A DNA stretch of 64,000 nucleotides from Emticicia aquatica (GTDB lineage Bacteria > Bacteroidota > Bacteroidia > Cytophagales > Spirosomataceae). Where the stretch lies: NCBI RefSeq assembly GCF_923079645.1, contig NZ_CAKLPY010000001.1:2190001-2254000 (forward strand). The letters run 5' to 3'. Of this stretch, positions 35,389 to 44,334 are shown one piece after another. The notes under the pieces are model-generated. The model searched no databases. It was not told where the DNA came from and saw nothing but the letters and a program-made list of their open reading frames with translations. Both the position numbers and the translations under genes were made by a program. Position 1 is the stretch's first letter. Every line of letters begins with the position of its first letter.

Positions 35389-37542
35389 ATGAAAAAAACA
35401 CTATTACTATTGTGTCTTGCAAGTACAGCGATTTTTGCACAAAAGAAAGATTTTGATGACAAAGATTTGATTGCAGGAAAAACACCTCAAAATTTTTCAC
35501 AAAGCCTTCCAACTATCAATCGCTGGATTGATGATGAGCGAATATTAATAACACAAAAACTTACGCCTGACGGTGAAAGTAAAACAATGGTTTTGGAGTT
35601 GAGCAGTGGAAAAATAACCGAAGCGACACCAGAAATTTTGAATCCAAAAGCAAAGCCTGTAAAATCAATCATTACCAAAAATGGCAATCTTTATTTGAAA
35701 AGTGGCAATGACGAGATTCAATTGACCAACGATAAAGCAGAAGAAAAGAATGCCCTTTTTTCGCCAGATAGTAGCTTTATTGCCTACACAAAAGAAAATA
35801 ATCTTTATACATTTAGTTTTAAAAATAACAAAGAAATTCAGCTCACCAATGACGGCACAAAAACTATCTTAAATGGCTACGCTACGTGGGTTTATTGGGA
35901 AGAAATATTTGGGCGACCAACTCGTTTCCGTGCTTTTTGGTGGAGTCCTGATAGCAAAAAAATTGCTTATATGCGTTTTGACGAATCAAAAACACCGATG
36001 TTTCCACTTTATAGCAGTGAAGGACAACATGGTTTTATTGAAGAAACTCGCTATCCAAAAAGTGGTGATCCAAATCCTGAAGCAAAAGTTGGTTTTGTTT
36101 CTCCTGATGGCGGAGCTACAACTTGGGCAGATTTCAATGAAAAAGATGAACAATATTTCGGTTGGCCAGCATGGTTGCCTGATGGTAGCGGCTTAATGCT
36201 TCAATGGATAAATCGTGGAAATGACAATTTAAAACTCTACAATGTTTCTCCAAAAGATGGAAGTAAAAAGGAAATTTACAACGAAACGCAAACATCTTGG
36301 ATAGGTATTGACGAAGCCGATGAACGCCTCACGATTATGGATGGTGGCAAAGAAATGATGATTATTAGCGATAAAACAGGTTGGAAACAATTGTATTTGT
36401 ATGATATTAATGGAAAATTTAAAAACAATATTACTGATGGAAAATATACGGTAAAATCTGTTGAAGGAATTGACCAAAAGAACCGTGTTGTTTATTTCTA
36501 TGCTCGTGGTTTAGAAAATACTGCTCGTTTCGACCTTTATAGAGTTGGATTCGATGGAAAAGGTTTAAAACGTCTCACTTTTGGTGAATTCAATAACAGA
36601 AATATCAATTTTTCGCCAAATCTAAAATACTTTATTACAACCTATTCAAATATTAATACACCAACACAAATGGCTGCTGTTGACAATAGCGGAAAATTAG
36701 TAAGAGAATTAGGCACAATAAAAGGTACGGAAATGGAAAATTATAATTTAGCCAAAACCGAACTTTTAAGAGTAAAAAGTGATGATGGAATTTATGATTT
36801 GCCTATGACCATTACTTATCCGCAAAACATGATTGCTGGTAAAAAATACCCTGTTTTGATTAGTATTTACGGTGGTCCAGATGCAGGAACAGTTTATGAC
36901 CAATGGACATGGAGTGTACGTCAACAATGGTATGCAAAAGAAGGCATTATACAGGTTGCTTTAGATCATAGAGCAAGTGGGCATTTTGGAAAAGAAGGCG
37001 TTGCATATATGCACCGTAATTTGGGATATTGGGAAATGAAAGACTACAAAACTTTGGTTAAATCATTGATAGACAAAGGAATAGCAGACCCAACAAAAAT
37101 TTGTATCACAGGATTTAGTTATGGTGGTTACATGAGTTGTTATGCTCTTACTTATGGAAGTGACGTTTTTACGCACGGAATGGCGGGCGGAAGCGTAACC
37201 GACTGGGGACTTTACGACAGTGCTTATACCGAAAGATATATGGATACTCCTGTCGAAAATCCAGAAGGTTATAAGTCAGCGAGTGTAATGACGCATACTG
37301 ATAAATTGAAAGGCGTTTTACAAATTGTTCACGGTACAATGGATGATAATGTACACATGCAAAACAGCATTCAATTGATAAGTAAATTGCAAGACTCTAA
37401 AAAGAACTTTGAATTTATGCTTTATCCAAATGGCCGACACGGTTGGGGAGGAAACAAAGGGCTTCATTTCGATAATTTGAAAACGCAGTTTATCTACAAG
37501 CATCTTCTAGAAAAACCAATTCCAGAAGGTCTTCTAAAATAA
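35389..37542 (+). CDS. Dipeptidyl-peptidase IV-type S9 peptidase, exported
   Basis: A 717-residue secreted serine peptidase with a signal peptide (cut after IFAQ, about residue 16). Residues 100-450 are the DPP-IV beta-propeller with the double-Glu region YWEEIFGR that binds the substrate amino terminus. The catalytic alpha/beta domain has Ser in GFSYGGYMS, Asp in GTMDDNVHMQN and His in NGRHGWGG. It should release X-Pro or X-Ala dipeptides in the periplasm or at the surface. Monocistronic, with a strong terminator immediately after. Confidence 0.93.
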   Translation: MKKTLLLLCLASTAIFAQKKDFDDKDLIAGKTPQNFSQSLPTINRWIDDERILITQKLTPDGESKTMVLELSSGKITEATPEILNPKAKPVKSIITKNGNLYLKSGNDEIQLTNDKAEEKNALFSPDSSFIAYTKENNLYTFSFKNNKEIQLTNDGTKTILNGYATWVYWEEIFGRPTRFRAFWWSPDSKKIAYMRFDESKTPMFPLYSSEGQHGFIEETRYPKSGDPNPEAKVGFVSPDGGATTWADFNEKDEQYFGWPAWLPDGSGLMLQWINRGNDNLKLYNVSPKDGSKKEIYNETQTSWIGIDEADERLTIMDGGKEMMIISDKTGWKQLYLYDINGKFKNNITDGKYTVKSVEGIDQKNRVVYFYARGLENTARFDLYRVGFDGKGLKRLTFGEFNNRNINFSPNLKYFITTYSNINTPTQMAAVDNSGKLVRELGTIKGTEMENYNLAKTELLRVKSDDGIYDLPMTITYPQNMIAGKKYPVLISIYGGPDAGTVYDQWTWSVRQQWYAKEGIIQVALDHRASGHFGKEGVAYMHRNLGYWEMKDYKTLVKSLIDKGIADPTKICITGFSYGGYMSCYALTYGSDVFTHGMAGGSVTDWGLYDSAYTERYMDTPVENPEGYKSASVMTHTDKLKGVLQIVHGTMDDNVHMQNSIQLISKLQDSKKNFEFMLYPNGRHGWGGNKGLHFDNLKTQFIYKHLLEKPIPEGLLK

Positions 37543-37548
37543 AACATC

Positions 37549-37577
37549 AAAAAGGGCGTATCAGATACGCCCTTTTT
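37549..37577. terminator. Bidirectional terminator after the DPP-IV gene
   Basis: A 14-bp stem AAAAAGGGCGTATC (37549-37562) and its complement (37564-37577) around a single base, with T and A tails. Serves both convergent genes. Confidence 0.88.
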
Positions 37578-37595
37578 ATTTATCTACAAAATAAT

Positions 37596-39257
37596 TTATT
37601 CCCAAACTACAATTTCTGATTTTTCGTACCAGCCTTCTAATTTAGTAGCAAATTCTTTTTCTATTACATTTCGTTTAATTTTAAGTGTGGGTGTCATTTT
37701 GTTATTTTCAACTGTCCATGGTTCACGCAAAACTATTAATCGCTGTACTCGTTCGTATGATTTCAAATGAGGGTTTAGGGTTTTAAGCGTAGTTTCCAAA
37801 CTTTCTCTAACTACTTGTTTATCAGTTGCTTTACCCAAATCTGACAGAACAATTAAAGCAATTGGTTGAGGTAGATTTCCTCCTGCAACACATATTTGTT
37901 CAATAAAATTATTATCAGCAAAACCGAATTCGATTTGGGCTGGAGCAACATATTCTCCTTTAGATGTTTTGTACATTTCTTTTACACGACCCGTAATTTT
38001 GAGATAATTTTCGGTATCAAGTTCGCCTACATCACCTGTATGAATCCAATTATCTGCATCAATTGTTTCGGCAGTTAAAGTTGGCTCTTTATAATAACCC
38101 ACCATATTCCATTTTGAACGAGTAAGAATTTCTCCATTTTCAGGAGAAATTTTCACTTCCATCCCTGGATAAAGTTTTCCAACAGTTCCATCTTTAATAT
38201 TGTTTTTAGGCATCATGCAAACTGCTCCTAAATTTTCGGTCATTCCGTAGGCTTCTTGGATAACAATTCCTAATTTTCTGAACCAAACAATCAAACTATT
38301 TGGCATCGGAGCAGCTCCAGTTAAAATAACAATGGCCTTGTCTAAGCCTAATCCTTGGCGAATTTTTTTCTTTACTAAACTACTTACAATTGGTATTTTA
38401 AGTAGCGTATTTAGTTTCTTTTCGGGCATTTTGGCTAAAATTCCTAACTGAAACTTTGTCCAAATCCGTGGAACAGCCAAAAAATGGGTAGGTTTGGCAT
38501 CAGCCAAGTTTTTCGCAAAACTTTCGAGCGTTTCTGCAAAATAGATTGTTCCGCCAATGGTTACAGCGGCTGCTTCAATAATGTTGCGTTCGGCGATATG
38601 ACAAAGCGGTAAATACGAAAAAAAACGGCTATTCGGATAATTCAACTGAGCAATATCTCGTGTTTGATAAATTCCGTTTGACATCGCACTGTATTTCAAC
38701 ATTACACCTTTCGGGTTTCCTGTCGTCCCAGAAGTATAAATAATGGTAAAAACATCCTCTAAATCAGGCAAATAGTTGGTTTTTAAAGGAGCATAGTTTT
38801 TCAAAATATCATTCCATTGTACATGAGCAGCATCAGGGTTATATGTCGGAAATGATATACATTTTACATTTTCAGGAATCCCTGATTTCATTCCTGCCCA
38901 ATCATCTAATTTACCTACAAAAAGCACTTCACAACCACTATGAGTAAGTACTTGATTGATTTGTGTATGTGTTAGCGTCGCATAAAATGGCACTGAAACA
39001 TGACCAGCCATCATAATTGCAAAATCAGCTATGAGCCATTCGGCACAGTTTTTTGACACTAAACCAACATTACTTTTTGGAGGTAAATTTAATGACAGTA
39101 AATATGTTGCCAAACTTCTTGCTTGCTGCCCTGTTTCTTTCCATGTAAAATCTTTAAAAGTATCTCCAAAGGGTTGTCTTAAATATATATTATCTGGTGT
39201 AGTGGCTTCCCAATGGTAAAAATAATCCAATAAGGTCTTATCGGGTGAAATGTTCAT
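37596..39257 (-). CDS. Long-chain acyl-CoA synthetase (AMP-forming)
   Basis: A 553-residue ANL-superfamily ligase that activates fatty acids with ATP and CoA. Visible motifs are the P-loop IIYTSGTTGNPKGVML, the A5 block QEAYGMTENLG, the A7 aspartate in WIHTGDVGEL and the hinge ITGRVKEMYKTSKGEYV. The LPLCHIAER block is typical of long-chain enzymes (FAA1/FadD15 branch). No transport signal; membrane-associated cytoplasmic enzyme by family knowledge. Chain-length preference cannot be told. Confidence 0.9.
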   Translation of the reverse strand: MNISPDKTLLDYFYHWEATTPDNIYLRQPFGDTFKDFTWKETGQQARSLATYLLSLNLPPKSNVGLVSKNCAEWLIADFAIMMAGHVSVPFYATLTHTQINQVLTHSGCEVLFVGKLDDWAGMKSGIPENVKCISFPTYNPDAAHVQWNDILKNYAPLKTNYLPDLEDVFTIIYTSGTTGNPKGVMLKYSAMSNGIYQTRDIAQLNYPNSRFFSYLPLCHIAERNIIEAAAVTIGGTIYFAETLESFAKNLADAKPTHFLAVPRIWTKFQLGILAKMPEKKLNTLLKIPIVSSLVKKKIRQGLGLDKAIVILTGAAPMPNSLIVWFRKLGIVIQEAYGMTENLGAVCMMPKNNIKDGTVGKLYPGMEVKISPENGEILTRSKWNMVGYYKEPTLTAETIDADNWIHTGDVGELDTENYLKITGRVKEMYKTSKGEYVAPAQIEFGFADNNFIEQICVAGGNLPQPIALIVLSDLGKATDKQVVRESLETTLKTLNPHLKSYERVQRLIVLREPWTVENNKMTPTLKIKRNVIEKEFATKLEGWYEKSEIVVWE

Positions 39258-39372
39258 AGCGTTTTAACAGGTTTAGTGATTTATATTCAAATTTGCACAA
39301 AAAAACGAAAAAATAAAATATTACCAAGAAAAATGATTTTGATTTTAGCTATTAAATCTATCAAACAAATAT

Positions 39373-39380
39373 TAGTTTTG
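39373..39380 (+). promoter_or_regulatory. Candidate -7 box for the alpha/beta hydrolase gene
   Basis: TAGTTTTG fits TAnnTTTG, 17 bp before the ATG at 39398. No -33 box at standard spacing. Confidence 0.35.
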
Positions 39381-39397
39381 CTAAAAACAACCTAAAA

Positions 39398-40354
39398 ATG
39401 AAAACCTTAACAAAAATTTTAAAGTATATTTTACTTTTTTTTATAATTATTATCGTTGGAAGTACAACTTTTTATTGGGAAAATGATATTCCGCTCGACG
39501 TCCTCATCAAAAAATATACAGATAAAGAATCTGAATTTGTTACAATTAATGGATTACAAGTGCATTACCGTGATGAAGGAGATCCAAATGATAGTATTCC
39601 GCTGGTTTTGTTACACGGCACAGGTGCAAGTTTGCATACTTGGGATGGATGGGTAAGTGCTTTAAAAACAGACAAACGAGTTATTCGACTAGATTTACCT
39701 GCTTATGGACTAACAGGCCCAAATCCTGCGGGTGATTACTCCCAACAATATTACGCCACTTTCGTGAATGATTTTTTGACGAAAATTGGTGTAAAAAGAT
39801 GTATCATTGGTGGAAACTCTCTCGGTGGCTCAATTTCATGGAATTTTGCGGTTAAATATCCAGAAAAAGTTTCAAAAATGATTTTAGTTGATGCTGGTGG
39901 ATACGCTATGAAATCAAAGTCAGTTCCGATAGCGTTTCAACTTGCGGGGCTTCCAGTTATAAAAAATCTATTCAAATATGTAACACCTCGGTCAATTATC
40001 CAAAAAAGCGTAGAAAACGTGTATAGCGACAAAAGTAAAGTAAGCGAAAAGTTAGTAGATAGATATTTTGAATTATCGCTTAGAGAAGGCAATCGTCAAG
40101 CATTCATTGACCGAATGTCGGCATTTAGAGCAAAGGGTTTAGAAAGTGATAATAGCCTAAAAATCAAGAGTTTACAAATTCCAACACTTATTATTTGGGG
40201 AGAAAATGACTTTTTGATTCCGTTGGATGTGGCTCAAAAATTTCATACTGATTTGCCAAATGACACGTTAGTTATTTTCAAAAATTTAGGGCATACACCA
40301 ATGGAAGAAGATGCTGAATCAACGGTGGCTGTTGTAAAAACTTTTCTCAAATAG
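39398..40354 (+). CDS. Membrane-anchored alpha/beta hydrolase
   Basis: A 318-residue alpha/beta hydrolase with an N-terminal hydrophobic anchor (about residues 8-24). The oxyanion segment LLHGTGASLHTW, nucleophile elbow GGNSLGGSIS, acid WGENDFLIP and the histidine in NLGHTPMEED form a complete triad. The anchor places the catalytic part in the periplasm. Substrate unknown: esterase, haloperoxidase-like or hydrolase of ring-cleavage products are all possible. Closed by a long terminator hairpin. Confidence 0.87.
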   Translation: MKTLTKILKYILLFFIIIIVGSTTFYWENDIPLDVLIKKYTDKESEFVTINGLQVHYRDEGDPNDSIPLVLLHGTGASLHTWDGWVSALKTDKRVIRLDLPAYGLTGPNPAGDYSQQYYATFVNDFLTKIGVKRCIIGGNSLGGSISWNFAVKYPEKVSKMILVDAGGYAMKSKSVPIAFQLAGLPVIKNLFKYVTPRSIIQKSVENVYSDKSKVSEKLVDRYFELSLREGNRQAFIDRMSAFRAKGLESDNSLKIKSLQIPTLIIWGENDFLIPLDVAQKFHTDLPNDTLVIFKNLGHTPMEEDAESTVAVVKTFLK

Positions 40355-40356
40355 TG

Positions 40357-40397
40357 AAACAGAGCTGATTTAGCATCTACTAAATCAGCTCTGTTTT
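40357..40397. terminator. Bidirectional terminator after the hydrolase gene
   Basis: A perfect stem of about 17 bp (40357-40373 with 40380-40396) around a 6-nt loop, A-rich at the base on one side and T-rich on the other, between convergent genes. Confidence 0.85.
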
Positions 40398-40405
40398 AAT
40401 GACTT

Positions 40406-41653
40406 TTAGGCATTTTTCTCCCAAATTTGCACCAAATTAATGATAACTTGGGTTGCTTTTTCCATATCTTGCACCGAAACCCACTCTAATTTTGAGTGGA
40501 AAGCATGTTCTCCTGCAAAAATATTCGGACACGGCAACCCCATAAAAGACAATCTTGAACCATCCGTTCCACCTCTTATGCTTCGCCTTTCTGGTCTGAT
40601 TCCTGTCATTTCAATTGCTTCCATCGCAAAATCAACCACATGCGGATAATTGACTAAAACCTCTTTCATATTACGATATTGCTCAATAATTTTAAAATCA
40701 ATGCTTGAATTTGGATAAAACTCAAGCGTTTGATTAACAATATTTTGCAAGAAGTTTTCTTTTTCTTTAAGTCCTTTAACAGTAAAATCACGAATAATAA
40801 AATCAAGTTTTACAGATTCTTGAATTCCTGAAATTTGAGTTGGATGTATAAAACCTTCCATTCCTTCAGTTGTTTCGGGAGAAAGTGTATCTTTTGGTAA
40901 AGCTGACAAAATATCACCTGCAATTTTCATTGCATTTTCAAGTTTACCAATCGCAAAGCCTGGGTGCGTACTAACTCCATGAATCGTCAAAGTCACTGCA
41001 TCAGCCGAAAAAGTTTCATCTTCAAGTGTTCCTAAACTTTCGCCGTCCATTGTATAGGCAAAATCAGCTCCAAGTTTTTCTAAATCAACTTTTTCAGTCC
41101 CACGTCCAACTTCTTCATCAGGAGTAAATAATATTTTAATTGTTCCATGCTTTATTTCCGAATTATTCATCAGAAATTTCGCAGCAGCCATTATTTCGGC
41201 AATTCCTGCCTTATTGTCCGCTCCAAGTAGCGTTGTCCCACTCGCAGTAATTATATCATTCCCAATCTGACTTTTCAGGTCTGGATGCTCCTCAACTTTG
41301 ATAATTTGAGCGTTATCATCGGGTAAAATAATATCATTTCCTTGCCAATTAAAATGAACAATTGGCTTCACATTAGCACCGCTACAATCGGGCGAAGTAT
41401 CGACATGCGAACAAAAGCAAATTGTCGGCACTTTTTTATCAGAATTACTAGGAATAGTTGCATAAACATAGCCCCATTCATCCAAATGAGCATCCGATAT
41501 ACCAATATCTAATAATTCTTGTACCAAAATTCGACTTAAATCTTTCTGTTTTTCAGTCGATGGATTTGTATTTGAGTTAGGGTCTGACTGGGTATCAATC
41601 TTTACATAATTCAAAAATCTGCTACCAACATCAAGGGTTATATTATTACTCAT
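40406..41653 (-). CDS. pepT: Peptidase T (tripeptide aminopeptidase)
   Basis: A complete 415-residue M20B peptidase that cleaves the N-terminal residue of tripeptides in the cytoplasm. Zinc ligands and catalytic residues are seen in FCSHVDTSPD, LLGADNKAGIAE, FTPDEEVGRG, TMDGE and GEHAFHSKLEW. The N-terminus FLNYVKIDTQSDP matches PepT. It is 15 bp downstream of the MazG-like gene on the same strand, so the two are likely co-transcribed. Confidence 0.95.
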   Translation of the reverse strand: MSNNITLDVGSRFLNYVKIDTQSDPNSNTNPSTEKQKDLSRILVQELLDIGISDAHLDEWGYVYATIPSNSDKKVPTICFCSHVDTSPDCSGANVKPIVHFNWQGNDIILPDDNAQIIKVEEHPDLKSQIGNDIITASGTTLLGADNKAGIAEIMAAAKFLMNNSEIKHGTIKILFTPDEEVGRGTEKVDLEKLGADFAYTMDGESLGTLEDETFSADAVTLTIHGVSTHPGFAIGKLENAMKIAGDILSALPKDTLSPETTEGMEGFIHPTQISGIQESVKLDFIIRDFTVKGLKEKENFLQNIVNQTLEFYPNSSIDFKIIEQYRNMKEVLVNYPHVVDFAMEAIEMTGIRPERRSIRGGTDGSRLSFMGLPCPNIFAGEHAFHSKLEWVSVQDMEKATQVIINLVQIWEKNA

Positions 41654-41668
41654 TAATATATTCGATTT

Positions 41669-42136
41669 TTAAGCATTGACAATTTTAGCCAATTCAGCAG
41701 GTGAGTAATTGATATTTTTCAAGGTTTTGTCATCGCCTTTTCTGTACACCAAAAACTTGCCTTCTATTTCCTTATAATAGGATTCTGTTCCTTTTCCCGC
41801 ATAATGTTTTATTGTAGCTTCCGCTTCTTCCACCGTTTCACAGGCCTTACTCATATTTGACCGTTGCACTTCGTCAAAAATTTGTCTAAATTTTTCACCC
41901 AAGCCAAACTCCAAGATTGCCCCTGCAAGTACATATTGAATATCAGCTAAAGCATCAGCAATTTCTACAATGTTTTTATCATTAATTGCTTCCTGTAGCT
42001 CCTTGAGTTCTTCAGCAATCAGAGACACTCTTAGGTCGCATCTTTGTGGAGAAGGAATTGTAGGTTGGTCTAAAATTGGGTGTTTAAAAGTCCGATGAAA
42101 TTCGGCAACTTGATTAAGGCAATCTAAATTTTGCAT
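41669..42136 (-). CDS. MazG-like all-alpha NTP pyrophosphohydrolase
   Basis: A 155-residue protein of the all-alpha NTP-pyrophosphatase (MazG/HisE-like) group. The metal-binding pattern is EELKELQEAINDK followed by EIADALADI, i.e. ExxE then ExxD. It probably hydrolyses a non-canonical or excess nucleoside triphosphate. The ATG at 42136 is chosen; a TTG at 42256 would add 40 basic, aromatic residues that do not fit the family. Precedes pepT by 15 bp. Confidence 0.82.
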   Translation of the reverse strand: MQNLDCLNQVAEFHRTFKHPILDQPTIPSPQRCDLRVSLIAEELKELQEAINDKNIVEIADALADIQYVLAGAILEFGLGEKFRQIFDEVQRSNMSKACETVEEAEATIKHYAGKGTESYYKEIEGKFLVYRKGDDKTLKNINYSPAELAKIVNA

Positions 42137-42366
42137 AAAATGGATATTCTGATTTATTATTTGTAAAATAAGTTGTTTTAGTCGAAAAAACGTTATTTTT
42201 TGTGTTTTTTTGTAGAAAAATGCTTTTCCTAATTTTTTATACTCATTTTGTTGCAAAAAAATTTTTGCCGTAAAATAAATAAAGCGATATTAGCGTTTGC
42301 AAAGTTGAACAAATTTCAATAATATTGCTACGTAACTGAAGCCAAAAAATCAAAACCCATCAAATC

Positions 42367-43020
42367 ATGAACAAATTTTATAGAGTTCTTTCAGTATTAT
42401 CATTAACATTATCGATTGCTTTATGGTCATGTAGAGGAGATCAAGGTCCAACTGGCCCAACTGGTGCGACTGGTCCTCAAGGTCCTACTGGTGCAACGGG
42501 GGCGACTGGTGCAACAGGGGCGACTGGTGCAACGGGGGCTACAGGTGCTACTGGTGCTACTGGTGCAAACGGAACAAATGGCAATGCCAATGTAAAAGGA
42601 ACAGAAGTGACAGTAAAAGTAGCTGACTGGGTAACAGTTGATGCAGCTGGAATTGGAACTGGTGCAACTGGTAAAACAGGTGCTTATGCAGTAGCTGATG
42701 CTAACGTAAAAGCAACTATGTTTGTTGTAGCTTTTGTTAAAGTTGGTACTCAATTTGTAGCTTTACCACGTGTTATTATCAAAGAAACTGACGGTGCAAC
42801 CGAACAAGTTAATTTTGGTTATGAAACTGGCAAAGTAACATTCTATTACAGTTCACAAACCGCTGCAATCGGTGGTATTAAGAGCTATGCACCACAAACA
42901 GACCTTACTTTCTCTTATGTAACAATTGAGAAAACAGTTGGTCAAGCAATGCAAAACGAAGGTGTAAACCTAAGAAGCCGTGATGCAGTGATGACTTACT
43001 TAGCTGAACACAAGTATTAA
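42367..43020 (+). CDS. Collagen-like repeat lipoprotein
   Basis: A 217-residue lipoprotein: signal peptide with lipobox ALWSC (Cys22), then 17 uninterrupted Gly-X-Y triplets (residues 24-74), mostly Gly-Ala-Thr with some Gly-Pro-Thr, and a C-terminal beta-rich domain (about 80-217). Such triplets can form collagen-type trimers even without hydroxyproline, with Thr stabilising. The C-terminal part could act as trimer-forming head. The likely site is the cell surface, attached by the lipid. The function is unknown; adhesion or surface-layer stalk are guesses. Monocistronic with its own terminator. Confidence 0.85.
   Translation: MNKFYRVLSVLSLTLSIALWSCRGDQGPTGPTGATGPQGPTGATGATGATGATGATGATGATGATGANGTNGNANVKGTEVTVKVADWVTVDAAGIGTGATGKTGAYAVADANVKATMFVVAFVKVGTQFVALPRVIIKETDGATEQVNFGYETGKVTFYYSSQTAAIGGIKSYAPQTDLTFSYVTIEKTVGQAMQNEGVNLRSRDAVMTYLAEHKY
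42436..42588 (+). repeat. Gly-X-Thr triplet-coding repeat (17 x 9 bp)
   Basis: Seventeen in-frame 9-bp units, with an 18-bp higher-order unit (GGTGCAACGGGGGCGACT and close variants) recurring in the middle. The G-run codons GGG GCG stand out from the AT-rich neighbours. The array should be prone to length change. Confidence 0.85.
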
Positions 43021-43057
43021 TCGTAAACTACACAATTACAGTAAGTTACGAAGCCTC

Positions 43058-43089
43058 AAAAAAAGCCTTCCATTCGGGAGGCTTTTTTT
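43058..43089 (+). terminator. Terminator after the collagen-like gene
   Basis: AAAAAAAGCCTTCC pairs with GGGAGGCTTTTTTT (one G-U) around a 4-nt loop. Confidence 0.8.
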
Positions 43090-43130
43090 GCATAATATTC
43101 GTTAGTAATATTATACATCTCAACGATTAC

Positions 43131-44240
43131 ATGAAAAGACTATTCTTATTTTTAATTTTATTTCTCCTTGAAATCCCTTCTTTTGCACAACTTCTTAATG
43201 ATAACGACTCTAAACAATTAATAGTTAAGGGTTTAGATAAATTATATAATTATGATTTCAAGGAAGCTAGTGTATTTTTTCAACCTGTAAAAATCAAATA
43301 TCCAAAACATCCTGTTACACCTTTACTTAATGCCCTTGAAATTCAATGGCAAAATTTACCTATCGAACAGAGTCCAAAAGCTCTAAATCAATACCTCATT
43401 TTATTAGAAAGATGTATCGAATTAGCAGAAGGAATGCTAGACGACCCATCAAAAAAAGCAGAAGCTACATTTTTTTTGGTTGCATCTCATGGTTATATTG
43501 CATTGGTTCTTAACTACAAAAAAGAACAAGTAAAAGCTGCCAACGAAGCTCGAAAAGCATATGGTTATTTGAGAGATGGCAAACAGCTTACTGAAAAAAA
43601 TCCTGAGTTTTTATTTACTTCTGGCATTTATAATTTCTATCGAATTCAATATCCTGAAACCCATCCAATTGTTAAACCAATAATGCTATTTTTTGAAGAA
43701 GGAAATAAAAAATTGGGACTTCAACAACTCGAACAAGCGGTTGTAAAATCTACTTTTTCTCGAACGGAGGCAGCCTATTATCTTACAGGTATTCATCTAA
43801 AATATGAACCTAATTATCAAAAATCATTGATTTATTCAACATGGCTTAATGAAAAATACCCCAATAACTTAATATACCTCATGCGTCATACAGAAAGTTT
43901 GATTATGAATGGAAAATATGAAGAAGCGGCTCCCTTAATTAATAGATTAAAAAAATCAAACGACCGAGTATATATTTTAGCTGGCAATTTATTTGAAGGT
44001 TTGACAAACGAAAAAGCCAAAAAAAATGACAAATTAGCCATAGAATCTTATCTAAATGTATTGAAAATACAACCAAGCGATAGATACACAAGTGATTATT
44101 ATGCAATGGCTTATGCGGGTTTAGCTCGAATTTCATTGCATGGAGGAAATAAAAAAAGAGCGGAAGAACTTTATAAAAAATGCTTAGAGTATGCCGAATA
44201 TAAATCAACCATAAACGAAGCAAATAAATTTTTAAAGTAA
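43131..44240 (+). CDS. Secreted TPR-like helical-repeat protein
   Basis: A 369-residue exported protein, signal peptide cut after SFAQ (about residue 20). The rest is helical with TPR-like pairs, for example LYNYDFKEASVFFQPV and the C-terminal MAYAGLARISLHGGNKKRAEELYKKCL. It is probably a periplasmic scaffold binding other proteins. It precedes the large T9SS cargo gene by 94 bp on the same strand, so they may be linked in expression. No catalytic motif seen. Confidence 0.78.
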   Translation: MKRLFLFLILFLLEIPSFAQLLNDNDSKQLIVKGLDKLYNYDFKEASVFFQPVKIKYPKHPVTPLLNALEIQWQNLPIEQSPKALNQYLILLERCIELAEGMLDDPSKKAEATFFLVASHGYIALVLNYKKEQVKAANEARKAYGYLRDGKQLTEKNPEFLFTSGIYNFYRIQYPETHPIVKPIMLFFEEGNKKLGLQQLEQAVVKSTFSRTEAAYYLTGIHLKYEPNYQKSLIYSTWLNEKYPNNLIYLMRHTESLIMNGKYEEAAPLINRLKKSNDRVYILAGNLFEGLTNEKAKKNDKLAIESYLNVLKIQPSDRYTSDYYAMAYAGLARISLHGGNKKRAEELYKKCLEYAEYKSTINEANKFLK

Positions 44241-44334
44241 GCACTTTTAACTTAAATTTCGTCAATATAAAAAACTACTTTTTCTTTGATTCAAAATAAA
44301 AGTATTTGATGGCAACTAATTAATTCAACCTTAC

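Noticed and set aside
35873-36196. A 107-residue frame inside the DPP-IV gene
   Set aside because: Out-of-frame shadow of a well-supported peptidase with intact motifs.
42436-42588. Short tandem repeats that might suggest a CRISPR array
   Set aside because: Units are 9 bp, in frame, without spacers, and encode collagen triplets; no cas gene is present.
42427-42753. A 108-residue Cys/Ser/Thr-rich frame antisense to the collagen-like gene
   Set aside because: It is the mirror of the Gly-X-Thr repeat codons; its composition follows from that repeat and it has no start context or conservation argument.
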